A stretch of 47,188 nt of DNA, from positions 1 through 47,188 of the forward strand of contig CAZZIQ010000007.1 of NCBI GenBank assembly GCA_964654355.1, written 5' to 3'. The stretch is from CAZZIQ01 sp964654355 (lineage in GTDB: Bacteria > Pseudomonadota > Gammaproteobacteria > GCF-002020875). Shown in pieces: positions 26,348-35,991 of this stretch. The position numbers were made by a program, and so were the translations under genes. The stretch's first letter is position 1. Each line of letters starts with the position of its first letter. The notes under the pieces were generated by a model. It saw only the letters and a program-made list of their open reading frames with translations, made no database searches and had not been told where the DNA came from.

Positions 26348-29300
26348 TCAAGGGCGCTCCGCCGGCTGATTCTCATTCTCGACCTGCGGCGCCGCACCGG
26401 GTCCCGGGGCCGTCACGCTAGCTAGTTTTTCCATTTTCGGGTCATCCCAACTACCCGTCATACGGTATTGAGTTGAAGCAATGCCTTTACCATCCTTCTC
26501 GGTAATCTTTTGTAAGAGCATCAATACTCCACCAACCGCTGCACCCGCAGGACCGCCCGCAATCGCTCCCGCGACTGGCAAAGACTCCGATACCCTTGGG
26601 TTAACCGTAACAATCTGATCGTAGTCACGCTCTGCCAGGCCAATACGACCCTGGAAGCGAATATCGGCTGATGGACTTTCCAGAATCAGGTTATCGGTAA
26701 TGGCATGACCACCTTTGAAATCAAAGTCTCCCACAATACGGTCGAACCCCAAGCCCTTCTTAAATAAGTCCGTGAAATCAAGGGTAAGTCGACGCGGCAA
26801 GGTATGTACACCCAACAATCCAAACACGCGTCCCGCGCCGGGCTCAATATCCAACAAACGACCCTTACCAATCTCCATGCGCATGTCACCGACCATGCCA
26901 GTCCAATCAAAATCGGCCGGCGAACCCAACCATTGCGTATTGCTGCGCACCTTGACTGGCGCACGGTCAATCCCGCCTTGATACCCGAAGGGTGAAACGA
27001 GGGCCTGCAGGCTCTGACTATCGACGTCCATGGCAAAGCGCGAGAAGGTTTCGCCTTCCCAATTCAGCCAAGCGCCCACCCCTTTCACGACATTCTCAGG
27101 CTGAGTCAACTTTAGTTCTTGCACCAGCAAACCCAATTCACTTTGATACGCGATGAGGTCCAATTGCCCTAGCGACAAGTCGTCGACTTTTAAATCACGA
27201 CAACTCACTTGCAGTGAAGGCACCTTACGTGGATCGGTTGCCGAACGCTCGCTCATCACGCGCAACTCACCTTGTTCATCTGGACGATACATGCCGGAAC
27301 TCGTCCGAATATGGGCACGCTCTAAGTTCAACAAATAAGGTGCGTCCGGATCCATCGGCACATGAAATCCACCGGCAATGCGATCGCTGATCAGCGTTCC
27401 ATTCCACTGTGCTACGTCTCGGTTCGCACCCAGATCCACATCCCGCAACAACTGACCCAAGACCTCGAGCGTGTCCGCCGAGAGGTGAAGCGCTTCGATT
27501 TGGTCGAACGGCAGGTGTAATAAAGAAAACGAAGACGGCGCAGAAGATGAAGACTCCTGGGCCCACAAGTCTTGCCACGCAGTAACTGAAAGATTGGGCA
27601 ACTTGCCGGAGATACGCAGACCCTGATCACTTTTCAGTGGCGCGCCAGGACCAAAATGAATGCCGCCACGCCAGCGTTGCGCCTGTTCTGTTGCCCCCAG
27701 ATCGGAATCGAGAAGGCGAATATTCGCTGCCACATGCTCGGTCAAGTCCAACTCAATTTGCGTAGCGTCTGCAGCGCGCGCCCACCTAAGACGCATTGGC
27801 CACGCTTCGCCCGCAGGCTTGCGCAACGGCATCGGTAGATTAAGCGCGACATCCACCATGCCCGATTGCACGACCACAGGATTCTCTGGCGTCGCACCAC
27901 CTGCTTGTAGTGGCACCTCTGCAGACCAATTGAGTTGCCCCTCGACTTTTTCTAAAAGTCGAATCGGTAACCATTCCTGCAAACCGGTCATTGGTGTATT
28001 GCCCGCGAGGTACAAACGCGAACCACCACGTTCGGCATCGGCATGCGCCGCAAGCTTGAGGCTGCCGCCGAATACGTCAGCCTCAAGCCCCTCACCCTCC
28101 AGCGTACCGTCCTCAAAACGCAACTCCCCGCGGAACCCACGAATCGGTAAGTCACGATAGTTCGGCAGGGTCAAATCCAGCCCCTCCATGCGCACAACGC
28201 CACTACTGTGCAGAACTGAACCGTCCAATGGTTTGTATAACTTGAGCTGTAAATGAACCGCTCCATCACCGCGCAATTCTTCGGTGAGAAAAGGAATATC
28301 TTGCGCAGTACCCCGCAACAAGGATTGAGCGGCAGCGAAGTGGGTTTGTGTCACACCCTTCACTACAAGTTGACCACGCGGGTTCATGCGATCAATGCGC
28401 AGGGTCGCGTCGCGCAAGTCAGCCTCACCCAAACTTCCTCTCGTCACGTCAAAATCAAGTGCCGCGTTATGAAAGTGCATCGGGCCATGCACCTGCTTGA
28501 GTGGTTGCCACAATGGATCAAAGCGCAAGACGGCATCTTCAATGTGCATGCCGATGTCAAACTCGCCTCCACCATACTCAAATGGGAAATGTTTGAGATC
28601 ACCGCGTAAACGCATCTGACCGGCAGTTGCCTGACCTGCAACCAATCCTTGTTGCAGCCAATTGAGTGTCACTGGGGGGACGCGCGAGTATGGAAGATAG
28701 TCAGGCACTGCAGCCAAATCGTGCACTGAAAAACTAGATTCAAGATCCAAAATCGGATTGCTCGAACCGGCTGGGAGTGACAAGGATGCGATCGCCTGCG
28801 CAGACCAGTCTGCTGTTTTTGCCTGCAAACCCTCCGTCGAGGCATGCACAGAACCATCCTGAGCACGCTGCAGAATCACATCGCCACGGACTGCGCCCAG
28901 TTGCACCGGCACCTTCCAGTGCTTTGGCCAATCCAACGCAAGCTTGTCGCTATCCATCTTTACCAGTGCACGATCGCCCTGCCAATTCAAAGTAGCACTT
29001 AGCCCCTCGACACCTGGCCATTGATCATAAGCACGAAAACCAAGCTGGTTGATCTCTAGTGCGCCATTGAGTCGTGCGGGCTGATCCGCATTCTTAGCCG
29101 CAGAAACGACTTGAAGTTGGCGCACATGCCCTTGCAATTCCGCCTGATTCCACCACTGCAGCACCGCATCGGGCAGAAGAGATTGCCAATACGCCGGCCA
29201 ATACGGCGCATCTCTAAGCCGCACGTCTTGTACTGCCGCACTGAATGCCGTTTGTGCCCAATCAATCTGGTTTTCAGTTCGCATCAACTGGACATGCGCC

Positions 29301-30349
29301 TGGGCAGTAATTGGATCCAACATGCCCTGCAGCGATTGGATGCGCAGAGGCGCAAGGCCAAACGCCCAACGATCTTCTGCAGTACGTTTGGTCCAGGCCT
29401 CAACTTGAACACTCGGCGCTGCCCACGCAGCCTTACCCGCCAAAGGCGGCACCACCAAATCTTGTAGACGCAAGGACAATTGCGCCTGCTCGACCGCCCC
29501 TTCGGACAAGGTCGTCCACAGCGCAAATTGACTGATGCCCTGAGCGGGCTGTACGAGGTCGGCATGAAGGGTAGCCAGCCAAGGCGCAAGAGATTCTTGC
29601 AAAACCGGAAGTTCTAGCTGCGATCCGCCGATCCAAAAACGTCCATCCCAACTCTCAGGCCGGCTCAGGCGGCCATACCAATCACCCGCGATCTCAATTC
29701 GTTGACCGAAACCGAAGGGCGGCGCGAACTGACCCGTCACCTGGTGACGATATCCGGCATTCCGCAAACTAAAATAGGCGTCATTCAACGGCCAAGCACG
29801 TGCCTTCGCGTCCACAATATCCAGCACAGCGCCATGCAATTGAATTTCGGGTTGTCGGGCTAACCAACGCAACAAAAGCAGACTCTGCCCCGCATCACCT
29901 TCTGGCAATCCACGCACATGTGGAACGCCGTTTTCATCCAGTTGGAGCGCCAGTTCAAGCTCTTCGATCTCTATTAAGGAAGTTGCAGCCCGACCCTGCA
30001 ACACGCTCTCAAGCAGATCGAGCGCAATATAAACACGGGGCAACTCAATAGGCTGCCCATCTGTCGACGCGGGACGCAGCTGCACTCGGTCAGCCTGAAC
30101 ATACAGTTGCAAACCCTGCAGATCGAGCGTAATCCGTTGCGCCTCAAACTCAAATCCAAGAGGTGCGAGCTGGCCCTGCGCCCATGGCTCAAGTTGCTGT
30201 TCTAGCCAAGGCAAGGCCAGACGCAAACTAGTCAGCAAAACTGCGAGGGCGATCAGCGCATAGGCAAGAACTGCCCAGAGAGAGCGGACCACACGATGCC
30301 GGCGCAACGGTGCCAAGGTTTGGATTGAACGATTTAAGACGGCGCGCAT
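26348..30349 (-). CDS. yhdP: YhdP-family AsmA-like envelope protein
   Basis: A very large protein (1333 residues; E. coli YhdP 1266). Residues about 22-48 (WAVLAYALIALAVLLTSLRLALPWL) form one membrane anchor, and the rest is a long periplasmic repeat of short beta strands of the AsmA/bridge-like lipid transfer type. The conserved C-terminal part includes GRVFGLLGVHTLPRRLTLDF and VPVAGAIAGGPAGAAVGGVLML-like glycine/alanine-rich sequence near the end. In E. coli YhdP, TamB and YdbH redundantly carry phospholipids from the inner to the outer membrane. It starts 6 bp after the rng stop. Together with mla and lpt, it makes the window rich in envelope-lipid traffic genes. Confidence 0.93.
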   Translation of the reverse strand: MRAVLNRSIQTLAPLRRHRVVRSLWAVLAYALIALAVLLTSLRLALPWLEQQLEPWAQGQLAPLGFEFEAQRITLDLQGLQLYVQADRVQLRPASTDGQPIELPRVYIALDLLESVLQGRAATSLIEIEELELALQLDENGVPHVRGLPEGDAGQSLLLLRWLARQPEIQLHGAVLDIVDAKARAWPLNDAYFSLRNAGYRHQVTGQFAPPFGFGQRIEIAGDWYGRLSRPESWDGRFWIGGSQLELPVLQESLAPWLATLHADLVQPAQGISQFALWTTLSEGAVEQAQLSLRLQDLVVPPLAGKAAWAAPSVQVEAWTKRTAEDRWAFGLAPLRIQSLQGMLDPITAQAHVQLMRTENQIDWAQTAFSAAVQDVRLRDAPYWPAYWQSLLPDAVLQWWNQAELQGHVRQLQVVSAAKNADQPARLNGALEINQLGFRAYDQWPGVEGLSATLNWQGDRALVKMDSDKLALDWPKHWKVPVQLGAVRGDVILQRAQDGSVHASTEGLQAKTADWSAQAIASLSLPAGSSNPILDLESSFSVHDLAAVPDYLPYSRVPPVTLNWLQQGLVAGQATAGQMRLRGDLKHFPFEYGGGEFDIGMHIEDAVLRFDPLWQPLKQVHGPMHFHNAALDFDVTRGSLGEADLRDATLRIDRMNPRGQLVVKGVTQTHFAAAQSLLRGTAQDIPFLTEELRGDGAVHLQLKLYKPLDGSVLHSSGVVRMEGLDLTLPNYRDLPIRGFRGELRFEDGTLEGEGLEADVFGGSLKLAAHADAERGGSRLYLAGNTPMTGLQEWLPIRLLEKVEGQLNWSAEVPLQAGGATPENPVVVQSGMVDVALNLPMPLRKPAGEAWPMRLRWARAADATQIELDLTEHVAANIRLLDSDLGATEQAQRWRGGIHFGPGAPLKSDQGLRISGKLPNLSVTAWQDLWAQESSSSAPSSFSLLHLPFDQIEALHLSADTLEVLGQLLRDVDLGANRDVAQWNGTLISDRIAGGFHVPMDPDAPYLLNLERAHIRTSSGMYRPDEQGELRVMSERSATDPRKVPSLQVSCRDLKVDDLSLGQLDLIAYQSELGLLVQELKLTQPENVVKGVGAWLNWEGETFSRFAMDVDSQSLQALVSPFGYQGGIDRAPVKVRSNTQWLGSPADFDWTGMVGDMRMEIGKGRLLDIEPGAGRVFGLLGVHTLPRRLTLDFTDLFKKGLGFDRIVGDFDFKGGHAITDNLILESPSADIRFQGRIGLAERDYDQIVTVNPRVSESLPVAGAIAGGPAGAAVGGVLMLLQKITEKDGKGIASTQYRMTGSWDDPKMEKLASVTAPGPGAAPQVENENQPAERP

Positions 30350-30355
30350 GAACCG

Positions 30356-31831
30356 CTAGACCGGAACCACATCAAATTGTTCTTGTGTATAGAGCGTTTC
30401 GACCTGCAAGCGCACCGGACGACCAATGAACTCCTGCAGCTCTGCAAGACTGGTCGACTCTTCATCCAACAGCAAATCAATCACCGCCTCTGAAGCCAAG
30501 ACCAAGAACTCACCAGATTCATACTGACGCTTGAGGCGCAGAATCTCACGGAATACTTCATAGACCACCGTTTCCGGTGTTTTCAATGTGCCGCGCCCGG
30601 TACAGGTCGGACAAGGCGCACACAGCAGATGCTCAAGACTCTCGCGCGTACGCTTACGCGTCATTTCAACCAAGCCCAGCGGTGAAACGCCACAAACGTG
30701 GGTACGCGCATGGTCATGCTCGAGGTGCTTCTCGAGGGTACGCAACACCTGATTGCGATGTTCCTCAAGTTCCATATCAATGAAATCGAGAATGATGATG
30801 CCACCCAAATTACGCAGCCGCAGTTGGCGCGCAATCGTTTGAGCAGCTTCTAAATTGGTTTTAAAAATGGTTTCCTCAAGGTTGCGATGCCCCACATAAC
30901 CACCTGTGTTCACATCAATCGTGGTCATCGCTTCAGTCTGGTCAATCACCAAGTAACCACCTGACTTCAAAGGAACCTTGGACTCCAAAGCGCGCTGGAT
31001 TTCATCTTCAACCCCATAAAGATCAAAGATTGGACGCTCGCCGTCATAGGCTTCAATTCGTGCCTCAAGGTCAGGTGCAAAGCGCTGGGCAAAATCTTTG
31101 GCCTCCGCAAGCACTTGCTTCGAGTCAATACGGACACGCTCAACTTCATCGCGCAGCAAATCACGCAGCGTCCGCAACGCCAACGGCAAGTCACTATGAA
31201 TCAAACTCGGTGCAGTTGCTGTGAGTGCGTTTTGTTTAATCTCAGCCCAGAGCTGATGCAAGAAATCGATTTCACGCTTGAGCTCTTCTTCTACGACACC
31301 CTCGCCAGCGGTGCGCACAATGAAGCCGCCTTCCTTTTTATCTTCCATCGCTGCCCGAATGATCGTGCGTAAACGCTCACGCTCTTCATCACTCTCAATG
31401 CGCTGCGAAATCCCAGCACAGCAAATCTTCGGTAGAAAAACCAAGGTGCGTGAAGGCAGTGAAGCATGAGTCGTTAGGCGCGCGCCTTTGGTGCCCAAAG
31501 GATCCTTCACTACTTGCACCAAGATCTCTTGACCTTCCACCAGCAGCTCATTGATGGTCTCTGGCTCACGACGCTCACATTCCACGCCCGCCTCATTCAT
31601 TTCACGAGGGCGCACATCAGAAGCATGCAAGAACGCAGCACGATCCAAGCCGATATCAACGAACGCAGCTTGCATCCCCGGCAAGACCCGATTCACACGA
31701 CCTTTATAGATGTTGCCAACCAAACCGTGCTGGCCACAACGTTCGATATAGACCTCTTGCAACACACCATTTTCAACAACGGCTGTCCGCGTTTCCCGTG
31801 GGGTGAAGTTGATGAGAATTTCAACACTCAT
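30356..31831 (-). CDS. rng: Ribonuclease G
   Basis: A 491-residue RNase E/G family endoribonuclease (E. coli RNase G 489). An N-terminal S1 domain (GNIYKGRVNRVLPGMQAAFVD, about residues 38-58 onwards) precedes the 5-prime sensor and DNase I-like domain. Catalytic aspartates lie in TIDVNTGG (about residue 307) and ILDFIDM (about residue 350), and the zinc-link is CPTCTGRG. It lacks the long C-terminal scaffold of RNase E. RNase G matures the 16S rRNA 5-prime end. In most relatives maf separates rng from rlmH; here the gap is only 39 bp with no gene. Confidence 0.96.
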   Translation of the reverse strand: MSVEILINFTPRETRTAVVENGVLQEVYIERCGQHGLVGNIYKGRVNRVLPGMQAAFVDIGLDRAAFLHASDVRPREMNEAGVECERREPETINELLVEGQEILVQVVKDPLGTKGARLTTHASLPSRTLVFLPKICCAGISQRIESDEERERLRTIIRAAMEDKKEGGFIVRTAGEGVVEEELKREIDFLHQLWAEIKQNALTATAPSLIHSDLPLALRTLRDLLRDEVERVRIDSKQVLAEAKDFAQRFAPDLEARIEAYDGERPIFDLYGVEDEIQRALESKVPLKSGGYLVIDQTEAMTTIDVNTGGYVGHRNLEETIFKTNLEAAQTIARQLRLRNLGGIIILDFIDMELEEHRNQVLRTLEKHLEHDHARTHVCGVSPLGLVEMTRKRTRESLEHLLCAPCPTCTGRGTLKTPETVVYEVFREILRLKRQYESGEFLVLASEAVIDLLLDEESTSLAELQEFIGRPVRLQVETLYTQEQFDVVPV

Positions 31832-31870
31832 AGTGGGTCCAGTGTACCTTGCCGGCGCTCAGCCTGGTGC

Positions 31871-32314
31871 TCACGCACGGTGATAGGGATGCCCACTTAG
31901 CAAGGACCAGGCCCGATACAGCTGCTCGGCCAGAACAACCCGCACCAGCATATGTGGAAAGGTCAACATCGACAGCGACCAACGCTGCTGAGCGCGCGCT
32001 AGACATGCCGCGCTGAGGCCATCGGCACCCCCAATCAAAAAGGCCACATCTGCCCCCGCCTGCATCCAGCCATCCAGTTGTTGCGCGAGCCGCGGGGTAT
32101 CCCAAGAGTCCCCACGCACATCAAGCGCAATCACCTGATCACGTGGCTGTAGCGCCCCCAATAGCCGCTCACCTTCCGCGTCGACACCGCCACCATGCGC
32201 CAACTCCACCAGTTCTAGCTTGAGCGGATGACGCACGCGCTTGGCGTAATCATCCCAAGCTGCCGCAACCCACTCCGGCATACGCTTGCCGATAGCAAGA
32301 ACGCGCAAACGCAT
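31871..32314 (-). CDS. rlmH: 23S rRNA pseudouridine-1915 N3-methyltransferase
   Basis: A 147-residue SPOUT methyltransferase (E. coli RlmH 155). The SAM-binding knot motifs are visible as DVAFLIGGADGLS and the C-terminal LSMLTFPHMLVRVVLAEQLYRAWSLLSGHPYHRA-like run, of which LAEQLYRAW and GHPYHR are the hallmarks. It modifies the pseudouridine at position 1915 of helix 69 on assembled 70S ribosomes. It lies 2 bp after rsfS, and the rsfS-rlmH pair is conserved across bacteria. Confidence 0.95.
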   Translation of the reverse strand: MRLRVLAIGKRMPEWVAAAWDDYAKRVRHPLKLELVELAHGGGVDAEGERLLGALQPRDQVIALDVRGDSWDTPRLAQQLDGWMQAGADVAFLIGGADGLSAACLARAQQRWSLSMLTFPHMLVRVVLAEQLYRAWSLLSGHPYHRA

Positions 32315-32316
32315 GA

Positions 32317-32937
32317 TCAGGTTTCGCGTGCAGTTTCGTCGGCGCTCTCGCGTGCCTCAGGTCCGGTCGACCACAGTTTTTCCAGATTGTAGAAATCGCG
32401 CGTGGTGACCTGCATAACGTGCACGATCACATCACCCAGATCGACCAGAGCCCATTCACCATCTTTCTCACCCTCAGAGCCGAGAATCTGCAGACCGACC
32501 TTCTTCGCTTCGCTAATGAGATAACCTGCGATCGAGCGCACATGCCGCTCCGAGGTCCCGCTCGCAATCACCATGAAATCTGTGATGCCAGTCAGTGCTT
32601 GCACATCCAAGATGCGAATGTCGCGCGCTTTCATATCTTCAAGCGTTTTTTGTGCGAACTCGCACATTTCCACGCCTGCAATCGGTACGACCCGCGGTGT
32701 TTTCGCCGAGGTCTTTTTGCCCGCCGCTGCTTTCACCGAAGGCGCTTTCTTTATAGCCGCCTTTTTTGTAACCGCCTTTTTACTGGCCGCTTTTACCGAC
32801 GATTTTGGCGCTGCCTTTGGGAACGCTGCCTTTTTAACGCTCGCTTTTTTGGCCACGGCTTTTTTCTTTGGCGCGGGCTTTTTCAAGCTTGCGGCTTTGC
32901 GCGAACCTGCCGCTGGTGTTTTGGTTTTTGTACTCAA
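32317..32937 (-). CDS. rsfS: Ribosome silencing factor RsfS with lysine-rich N-terminal extension
   Basis: The last roughly 120 residues are a normal RsfS/Iojap domain (DIRILDVQALTGITDFMVIASGTSERHV region, then DLGDVIVHVM and LEKLWS), which binds uL14 on the 50S subunit and blocks subunit joining. Before it lies an extension of about 84 residues made almost only of Lys, Ala, Pro, Ser and Thr (KKPAPKKKAVAKK, KKAVTKKAAIKKA). E. coli RsfS is 105 residues without this tail. The open frame contains no ATG before Met91 (32667). The long form therefore needs the TTG at 32937 (weak GGA ribosome site) or another non-ATG codon; the ATG at 32667 has an AGG 7 nt upstream and could yield a short form. The repeated AxKK pattern argues that the extension is translated. 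Its composition recalls histone H1 tails, like the gene at the right window edge. Confidence 0.88.
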   Translation of the reverse strand: MSTKTKTPAAGSRKAASLKKPAPKKKAVAKKASVKKAAFPKAAPKSSVKAASKKAVTKKAAIKKAPSVKAAAGKKTSAKTPRVVPIAGVEMCEFAQKTLEDMKARDIRILDVQALTGITDFMVIASGTSERHVRSIAGYLISEAKKVGLQILGSEGEKDGEWALVDLGDVIVHVMQVTTRDFYNLEKLWSTGPEARESADETARET

Positions 32938-32961
32938 GGTTGATCCAGTGATAAAAAGAAC

Positions 32962-33609
32962 TCAGAGACGATACAGGCCACGCTCATTGATGTAATCGCG
33001 AACGGAGTCCGGCAACCAATAGCGCGCATCAAAACCAACATCAATGGATTGACGGACAGCGGTTGAAGAAATCTGCAACTGACTGACCGGCGCCTGCCAC
33101 AACAAGCCTGCTTCGGTATCTTCTAAATCTAGGGGATTCTCGGTGCGTTTTAGCAGGCCTGCGAGTTCGGTTGGAATTTGCAGTAACGGTGCATCCGGAC
33201 GATCACACACAATGATGTTGGCAAGCGCCACAATCTGCTCAGGCTCACGCCAGCGCATAAAACCCGCAAAGGCATCCGCGCCTAGAACCAGACTGACGAA
33301 ATCAACCGTGTCCTTCTTGATCGCACGCAGTGTATCAATCATGTAGGACTCACCGCCGCGTTCGATCTCACGGGTATCCACTTGCCAGCCGGGCTGATCC
33401 TGAATCGCCAGTTGCAACATGGCAACACGATGCTCAGCGGCGGCCAGCGGTGGCGCGCGATGGACCGGCTGCGCACAGGGAATCAGGTGCACCGGAATCT
33501 CGACCGGCATCGCCGCATACGCTTCTGCAAGACGCTGCTGCACTTCCAACAACGGGCGCAGATGCCCGAAGTGGACGGGGTCAAAACTACCGCCAAAGAC
33601 TAGACGCAT
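32962..33609 (-). CDS. nadD: Nicotinate-mononucleotide adenylyltransferase
   Basis: A 215-residue nucleotidyltransferase of NAD synthesis that adenylylates nicotinate mononucleotide. The N-terminal GGSFDPVHFGHL carries the GxFxPxHxGH signature and the C-terminal ISSTAVRQ is the ISSTxxR motif. Length matches E. coli NadD (213). It lies 12 bp after proA and 24 bp before the rsfS TTG; nadD and rsfS share a reading frame across the gap. nadD-rsfS-rlmH is a widely conserved group. Confidence 0.95.
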   Translation of the reverse strand: MRLVFGGSFDPVHFGHLRPLLEVQQRLAEAYAAMPVEIPVHLIPCAQPVHRAPPLAAAEHRVAMLQLAIQDQPGWQVDTREIERGGESYMIDTLRAIKKDTVDFVSLVLGADAFAGFMRWREPEQIVALANIIVCDRPDAPLLQIPTELAGLLKRTENPLDLEDTEAGLLWQAPVSQLQISSTAVRQSIDVGFDARYWLPDSVRDYINERGLYRL

Positions 33610-33621
33610 ACGTTCAATTCG

Positions 33622-34884
33622 CTAACGGCGCACATGCCCATCTCCCAGAACAATGAATTTTTGCGAGGTCAGCCCTTCCAGACCGACCGGGCCACGCACA
33701 TGAATCTTATCCGTCGAAATTCCAATCTCTGCCCCCAAACCATACTCAAAGCCATCCGCAAAGCGGGTTGATGCATTCACCATCACAGAACTTGAGTCAA
33801 CCTCAGCAAGGAAGCGGCGTGCCCGGCTGTAATCCTCGGTCACTATCGATTCGGTATGCCCCGAACTGTGCGCGTGCAAATGTGCAATCGCCGCATCCAA
33901 ATCCGACACCACGCGAATCGATACGATCGGAGCGAGATATTCTTCATCCCAATCCGCGTCCGTCGCAGCAACGGCATCATCGACCCAGGTGCGGGTGATG
34001 TCACAGCCGCGCATCTCCACAGCTTTTGCGCGATAAATTTCTGCAATCTGCGGCAAGAACGCTCCAGCAATTTCCGCATCGACCAACAAGGTTTCCATGG
34101 CATTGCACACACCATAACGATGCGTCTTGGCGTTATCAGCAATCGCAATCGCTTTATCCAAATCGGCATGCGCATCAACATACACATGACAGACGCCATG
34201 CAAATGCTTAATCACAGGCACACGCGCTTCGGCTGAAATCCGTTCGATCAAACCCTTACCACCGCGCGGCACAATCACATCAACATATTCCGGCATCTGC
34301 ACCAAAGCGCGTACCGCATCGCGGTCGATAGTTTCCACGACCTGAACTGCCTCAGCCGGAAGATTCGCCGCACGCAAGCCCGCCTGAATGCAGGCGGCAA
34401 TCGCTTGATTGGAATGAGCCGCCTCCGAACCGCCGCGTAGAATCGCGGCGTTACCTGACTTCAAACACAGCGCGGCGGCATCCGCAGTCACATTCGGGCG
34501 CGATTCATAAATAATGCCAATCACACCCAACGGCACCCGCATCTTGCCGACCTGAATCCCAGAAGGACGATATTTCAGATCTTCAATCTCACCGACCGGG
34601 TCCGGCAAGGCTGCAATCTGACGCAGACCTTCGGCCATCCCCGCAACGCGCTCCGGATTCAGCATCAAGCGATCGAGCAGCGCATCGTCCAAGCCGTTGG
34701 CCTTGCCTGCCGCGAGATCCTTCGCGTTCTCAGCCAGTAACTCGGCCTGACGCACCATCAAGGCATCCGCCATCGCCAACAAAGCGGCGTTCTTGGCTGA
34801 AGTGCCGGCACGCGCCATCGCCCGCGAGGCTTTTCGCGCGGCTTGGCCAAGGCCCTGCATATAATCGTTCACACTTTTTGCCAT
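33622..34884 (-). CDS. proA: Gamma-glutamyl phosphate reductase
   Basis: A 420-residue aldehyde-dehydrogenase superfamily enzyme (E. coli ProA 417) that reduces gamma-glutamyl phosphate to glutamate semialdehyde in proline synthesis. The catalytic cysteine is in HRYGVCNAMETLLVD, and the segment GLGAEIGISTDKIHVRGPVGLEGLTS near the C-terminus includes the ProA hallmark RGPVGLEGL. An AGGAAAG ribosome site precedes the ATG at 34884. The partner proB is not in the window. Placement between holA and nadD is as in Pseudomonas. Confidence 0.95.
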   Translation of the reverse strand: MAKSVNDYMQGLGQAARKASRAMARAGTSAKNAALLAMADALMVRQAELLAENAKDLAAGKANGLDDALLDRLMLNPERVAGMAEGLRQIAALPDPVGEIEDLKYRPSGIQVGKMRVPLGVIGIIYESRPNVTADAAALCLKSGNAAILRGGSEAAHSNQAIAACIQAGLRAANLPAEAVQVVETIDRDAVRALVQMPEYVDVIVPRGGKGLIERISAEARVPVIKHLHGVCHVYVDAHADLDKAIAIADNAKTHRYGVCNAMETLLVDAEIAGAFLPQIAEIYRAKAVEMRGCDITRTWVDDAVAATDADWDEEYLAPIVSIRVVSDLDAAIAHLHAHSSGHTESIVTEDYSRARRFLAEVDSSSVMVNASTRFADGFEYGLGAEIGISTDKIHVRGPVGLEGLTSQKFIVLGDGHVRR

Positions 34885-34971
34885 AAGGCTCTTTCCTAGT
34901 CTTAGCGGGAGGGTTCGGTGCTGCGTTTCAGGGGCGTCGCGCGAAATCTCCGAGCAATCTCATTAAGCCAG

Positions 34972-35991
34972 CTACGCTGCTCTTCGCGCACTCGTTGCGC
35001 GCAGGATCCATTCTACCAAGGCATCCTCTACCACTGGCCCAGTCTGGACGCCCTTGCTCATGCGATCCAAAGCAGCAGCGCGCTGCAACAAGGCCTGCAC
35101 CAGGCCCGGCCGCAACCGCCGCAACGCCGACTGCACCGCAGGCTGACGCTTCGGCCAGATTTGAAAGCTACGGAAAGCGTCTTGCGCATTGCGCCCCTGC
35201 GCCAATGCGGCCTGAATCTGTGCCAGCGTGCGGATCTCGCGCTGCAGTGCCCAAACCAACATCGGAGCTTCAACCCCTTCCTCACGCAAAGCGCGCACAA
35301 TCTTCAGGCTGCGCGGAGCATCTCCGGCCAGCACCGCATCAGACAACTGAAACACATCAAAGCGCGCACTGCCTGTAACCGCAGCCAAGGCCTGCGCTTC
35401 ATTCAGTTCGCCATCCAAGGCCAACAAAGCCAGCTTCTCAATCTCTTGGGTTGCCGCCCAAAGATTGCCTTCGCTGCGTTCCGCAATCGCTGCAGCCAGC
35501 GTCGGCAGCGCTGGCAGGCCCTGCACTTTCAGACGCTGCGCCACCCAACCCGGCAATTGATTGGCTTCTGGTGGCCAAACCGGAATCGTCCAGCCTGCAG
35601 AATCGATCGCCTTGTACCAAGCAGCCTTCTGTCCCGCGGCATCGACCCGCGGCATCAACACCAATAAGGTCGTATCGGGTGGCGGCTGCTTTGCCCACTC
35701 GGCAAACACCGCCCCGCCTTCTTTACCCGGTTTAGAGCTATCACAACGCAACTCAACCAAGCGCCGCTGTGAAAACAGGGAAAGGCTATTGGCATCTGCC
35801 GCCATGGCGGCCCAATTGAAACGGTTATCGACGCTATGGCGTTGATGCTCGATTTCAGGATCCATCAATAATGCCGCGCGAACCTCAGCTGCCGCTTCTT
35901 CTACCAGCAAAGTTTCATCGCTGCTGATCAAGACAACCGACGGCACGCCCTGACGGACGCGCGTAGCCAACTCTTCAGCGCGAAGTTTCAC
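34972..35991 (-). CDS. holA: DNA polymerase III delta subunit
   Basis: A 339-residue clamp-loader subunit (E. coli HolA 343). It opens the beta sliding clamp within the gamma/tau complex. The N-terminal segment VVLISSDETLLVEEAAAEVRAA, the AERSEGNLWAATQEIEKLALL helix and the C-terminal QREIRTLAQIQ are typical of this low-identity family. The start is a GTG at 35991 that overlaps the lptE stop (GTGA), which supports coupling. An 87-bp gap follows before proA, with no gene or clear terminator. Confidence 0.92.
   Translation of the reverse strand: MKLRAEELATRVRQGVPSVVLISSDETLLVEEAAAEVRAALLMDPEIEHQRHSVDNRFNWAAMAADANSLSLFSQRRLVELRCDSSKPGKEGGAVFAEWAKQPPPDTTLLVLMPRVDAAGQKAAWYKAIDSAGWTIPVWPPEANQLPGWVAQRLKVQGLPALPTLAAAIAERSEGNLWAATQEIEKLALLALDGELNEAQALAAVTGSARFDVFQLSDAVLAGDAPRSLKIVRALREEGVEAPMLVWALQREIRTLAQIQAALAQGRNAQDAFRSFQIWPKRQPAVQSALRRLRPGLVQALLQRAAALDRMSKGVQTGPVVEDALVEWILRATSARRAA

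Noticed and set aside
32668..32937. The lysine-rich stretch before rsfS as noncoding DNA
   Set aside because: Not fully excluded, but the in-frame AxKK pattern over 84 codons without a stop makes noncoding unlikely; kept as part of rsfS with the start flagged.
34918..35667. A 249-codon plus-strand open frame opposite holA
   Set aside because: Antisense to holA, composition dominated by Arg, Gln and Pro, no recognisable motif.
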